DNA from: Pseudobdellovibrionaceae bacterium
Lineage (GTDB): Bacteria; Bdellovibrionota; Bdellovibrionia; Bdellovibrionales; JAGQZY01
Length of the DNA: 53,528 bases
NCBI GenBank assembly: GCA_020635085.1
Contig: JACKAL010000010.1
Location: 1 to 53,528, forward strand
Direction: 5' to 3'
This document shows positions 52,647 to 53,528 of the stretch, piece by piece. Made by a program: the position numbers and the translations under genes. The first letter of the stretch is position 1, and each line of letters opens with the position of its first letter. The notes below the pieces were generated by a model, which saw only the letters and a program-made list of their open reading frames with translations, was not told where the DNA came from and ran no database searches.

Positions 52647-52885
52647 ATCTTCAGCCGTTCTCAATATAGAGCCCAAATTACGCTTGATCTACACCAAAGA
52701 CCAACTTAGTCGAATTTTTTAGACACAAAATAAGAAACAATCGAAAATCATTCTAGATGTATTTCCATTTGCCATAGTATTCATTTATGGCTAATGGAGA
52801 AACACCCTAAGAGCCCGTCTAAAATGTGGCGTGTTCTTAAAAGCGTAGATAATAAACATTAACTATTTTAAAGACTGGATAAACT

Positions 52886-53528
52886 ATGCCTCCCTTTGTC
52901 TTGATTTTAATTACCAGTTTCTTATCGGCACATGCCTCATCAAACACTCATCATGCTAAGCAGGAACAAAGAGAAAGGAAAATCGCCTCAGAAACAAAAT
53001 ATTCGTTGCCTGAAACCGTTAGCGAGGAAAATCAAGTCATAGATATTGATCAGAAGAAATTACTTGGTACGTGGAAAAATATTGATTTTAAATGTCGATC
53101 CGGAGCTCCTTTTACACAAAAAGATCCTGCAACTTTTGATCGTTTTTCTTATACAAATAGTTTTGAAATAACCGATAAATTTATCGTAAAAAAAGAGCAA
53201 CTTGATATCAAATATAAAAAAGATAAAATAAAAATTGCAAAAAAAAATATTCGTTTTGCCATCAATAGTCTTACGAAAAAACCTCACAACTTAGAAAATA
53301 AAGAAAAACTGCTTGAATTAAAGCAAGCAGAAAACCAGTTTGATTTATTAGAAAAAGGTATTACTTGTTCACATGAAGTATCTGCCGAATATGTTGTGCA
53401 TGGCTCGACCATGTCATCAAAAAGTGCTAAACAAACATTTAATTCATGCCCATCTAATTTTACTCCAGGGAACAATTTTGAATTTCAAGTCAGCTTTAAA
53501 GACGACCATCTCGTGCTTTCGTACGCCA
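52886..53528 (+). CDS. Exported protein of unknown function, cut by the window end
   Basis: An open frame from ATG 52886 to the last base (214 residues visible). It starts with a signal peptide (VLILITSFLSAHA, cut near AHA-SS), then a basic helical stretch (KQEQRERKIAS), a lipocalin-like opening (LLGTWKNIDFKC, near residue 60), and a long Lys-rich strand/helix region with Cys at about 69, 160 and 188. No family is recognised. There is no good Shine-Dalgarno; the start is inferred from the signal peptide. Confidence 0.7.
   Translation, partial: MPPFVLILITSFLSAHASSNTHHAKQEQRERKIASETKYSLPETVSEENQVIDIDQKKLLGTWKNIDFKCRSGAPFTQKDPATFDRFSYTNSFEITDKFIVKKEQLDIKYKKDKIKIAKKNIRFAINSLTKKPHNLENKEKLLELKQAENQFDLLEKGITCSHEVSAEYVVHGSTMSSKSAKQTFNSCPSNFTPGNNFEFQVSFKDDHLVLSYA

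Overview
The window is ordinary chromosomal DNA of a Gram-negative bacterium with moderate G+C content and dense, often overlapping genes. An mglA-type polarity GTPase directly behind dnaX-ybaB-recR, a PilZ protein, many lipoproteins, a complete Tol core, ftsEX-envC-ctpA, and a SUF rather than ISC system together suggest a member of the Bdellovibrionota or the wider former Deltaproteobacteria. This placement is an inference from gene content, not from a marker-gene tree. No insertion sequences, prophage genes, integrases, CRISPR arrays or rRNA genes were seen. One REP-like palindrome is present.

Layout. 1-4023 (+): 3' part of dnaX, ybaB, recR, mglA and a phosphopantetheinyl transferase, then a PilZ protein. 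4101-9532: an OmpA-family protein, an unrecognised protein, a PBP4-like DD-peptidase, a Cys-rich lipoprotein and a hemerythrin. 9654-11655: tRNA-Val, then a TPR/winged-helix regulator coupled to a small secreted protein. 11800-16481 (-): lon, clpX and clpP. 16771-18950 (+): leucyl aminopeptidase and a short-chain dehydrogenase. 18960-24629 (-): two ArsA/Get3-like ATPases, a TPR lipoprotein, an EI24/CysZ-like membrane protein, a glutamate-cysteine ligase and an anchored protein. 24815-26754 (+): trigger factor and an envelope protein. 26777-34039 (-): pabA and a pabB-pabC fusion, then an 83-aa gene followed by ftsE, ftsX, envC, ctpA and a small secreted protein. 34164-36385 (+): a lipoprotein metalloprotease overlapping a membrane-anchored protein. 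36389-42109 (-): rrf2, sufB, sufC, sufD, sufS and nfu. 42262-49378 (+): a possible degenerate GDPD, tolQ, tolR, tolA, tolB, a short glnE and an exported cyclophilin. 49679-52415 (+): a small ORF, cystathionine beta-synthase and cystathionine gamma-lyase. 52571-53528: tRNA-Phe and a gene cut by the window edge.

Three themes recur. Envelope and division: Tol, FtsEX/EnvC/CtpA, PBP4-like, OmpA and exported cyclophilin. Protein quality control: Lon, ClpXP, trigger factor and aminopeptidase. Sulfur chemistry: transsulfuration to cysteine, SufS desulfurase with the SUF scaffold, and gamma-glutamylcysteine synthesis. Operons are mostly translationally coupled through 1-4 nt overlaps. The least explained parts are the ArsA-like pair with its envelope neighbours, the 83-aa gene heading the ftsEX operon, the metalloprotease/anchor pair, the TPR-regulator/secreted-protein pair, and the repeat-bearing suf control region.
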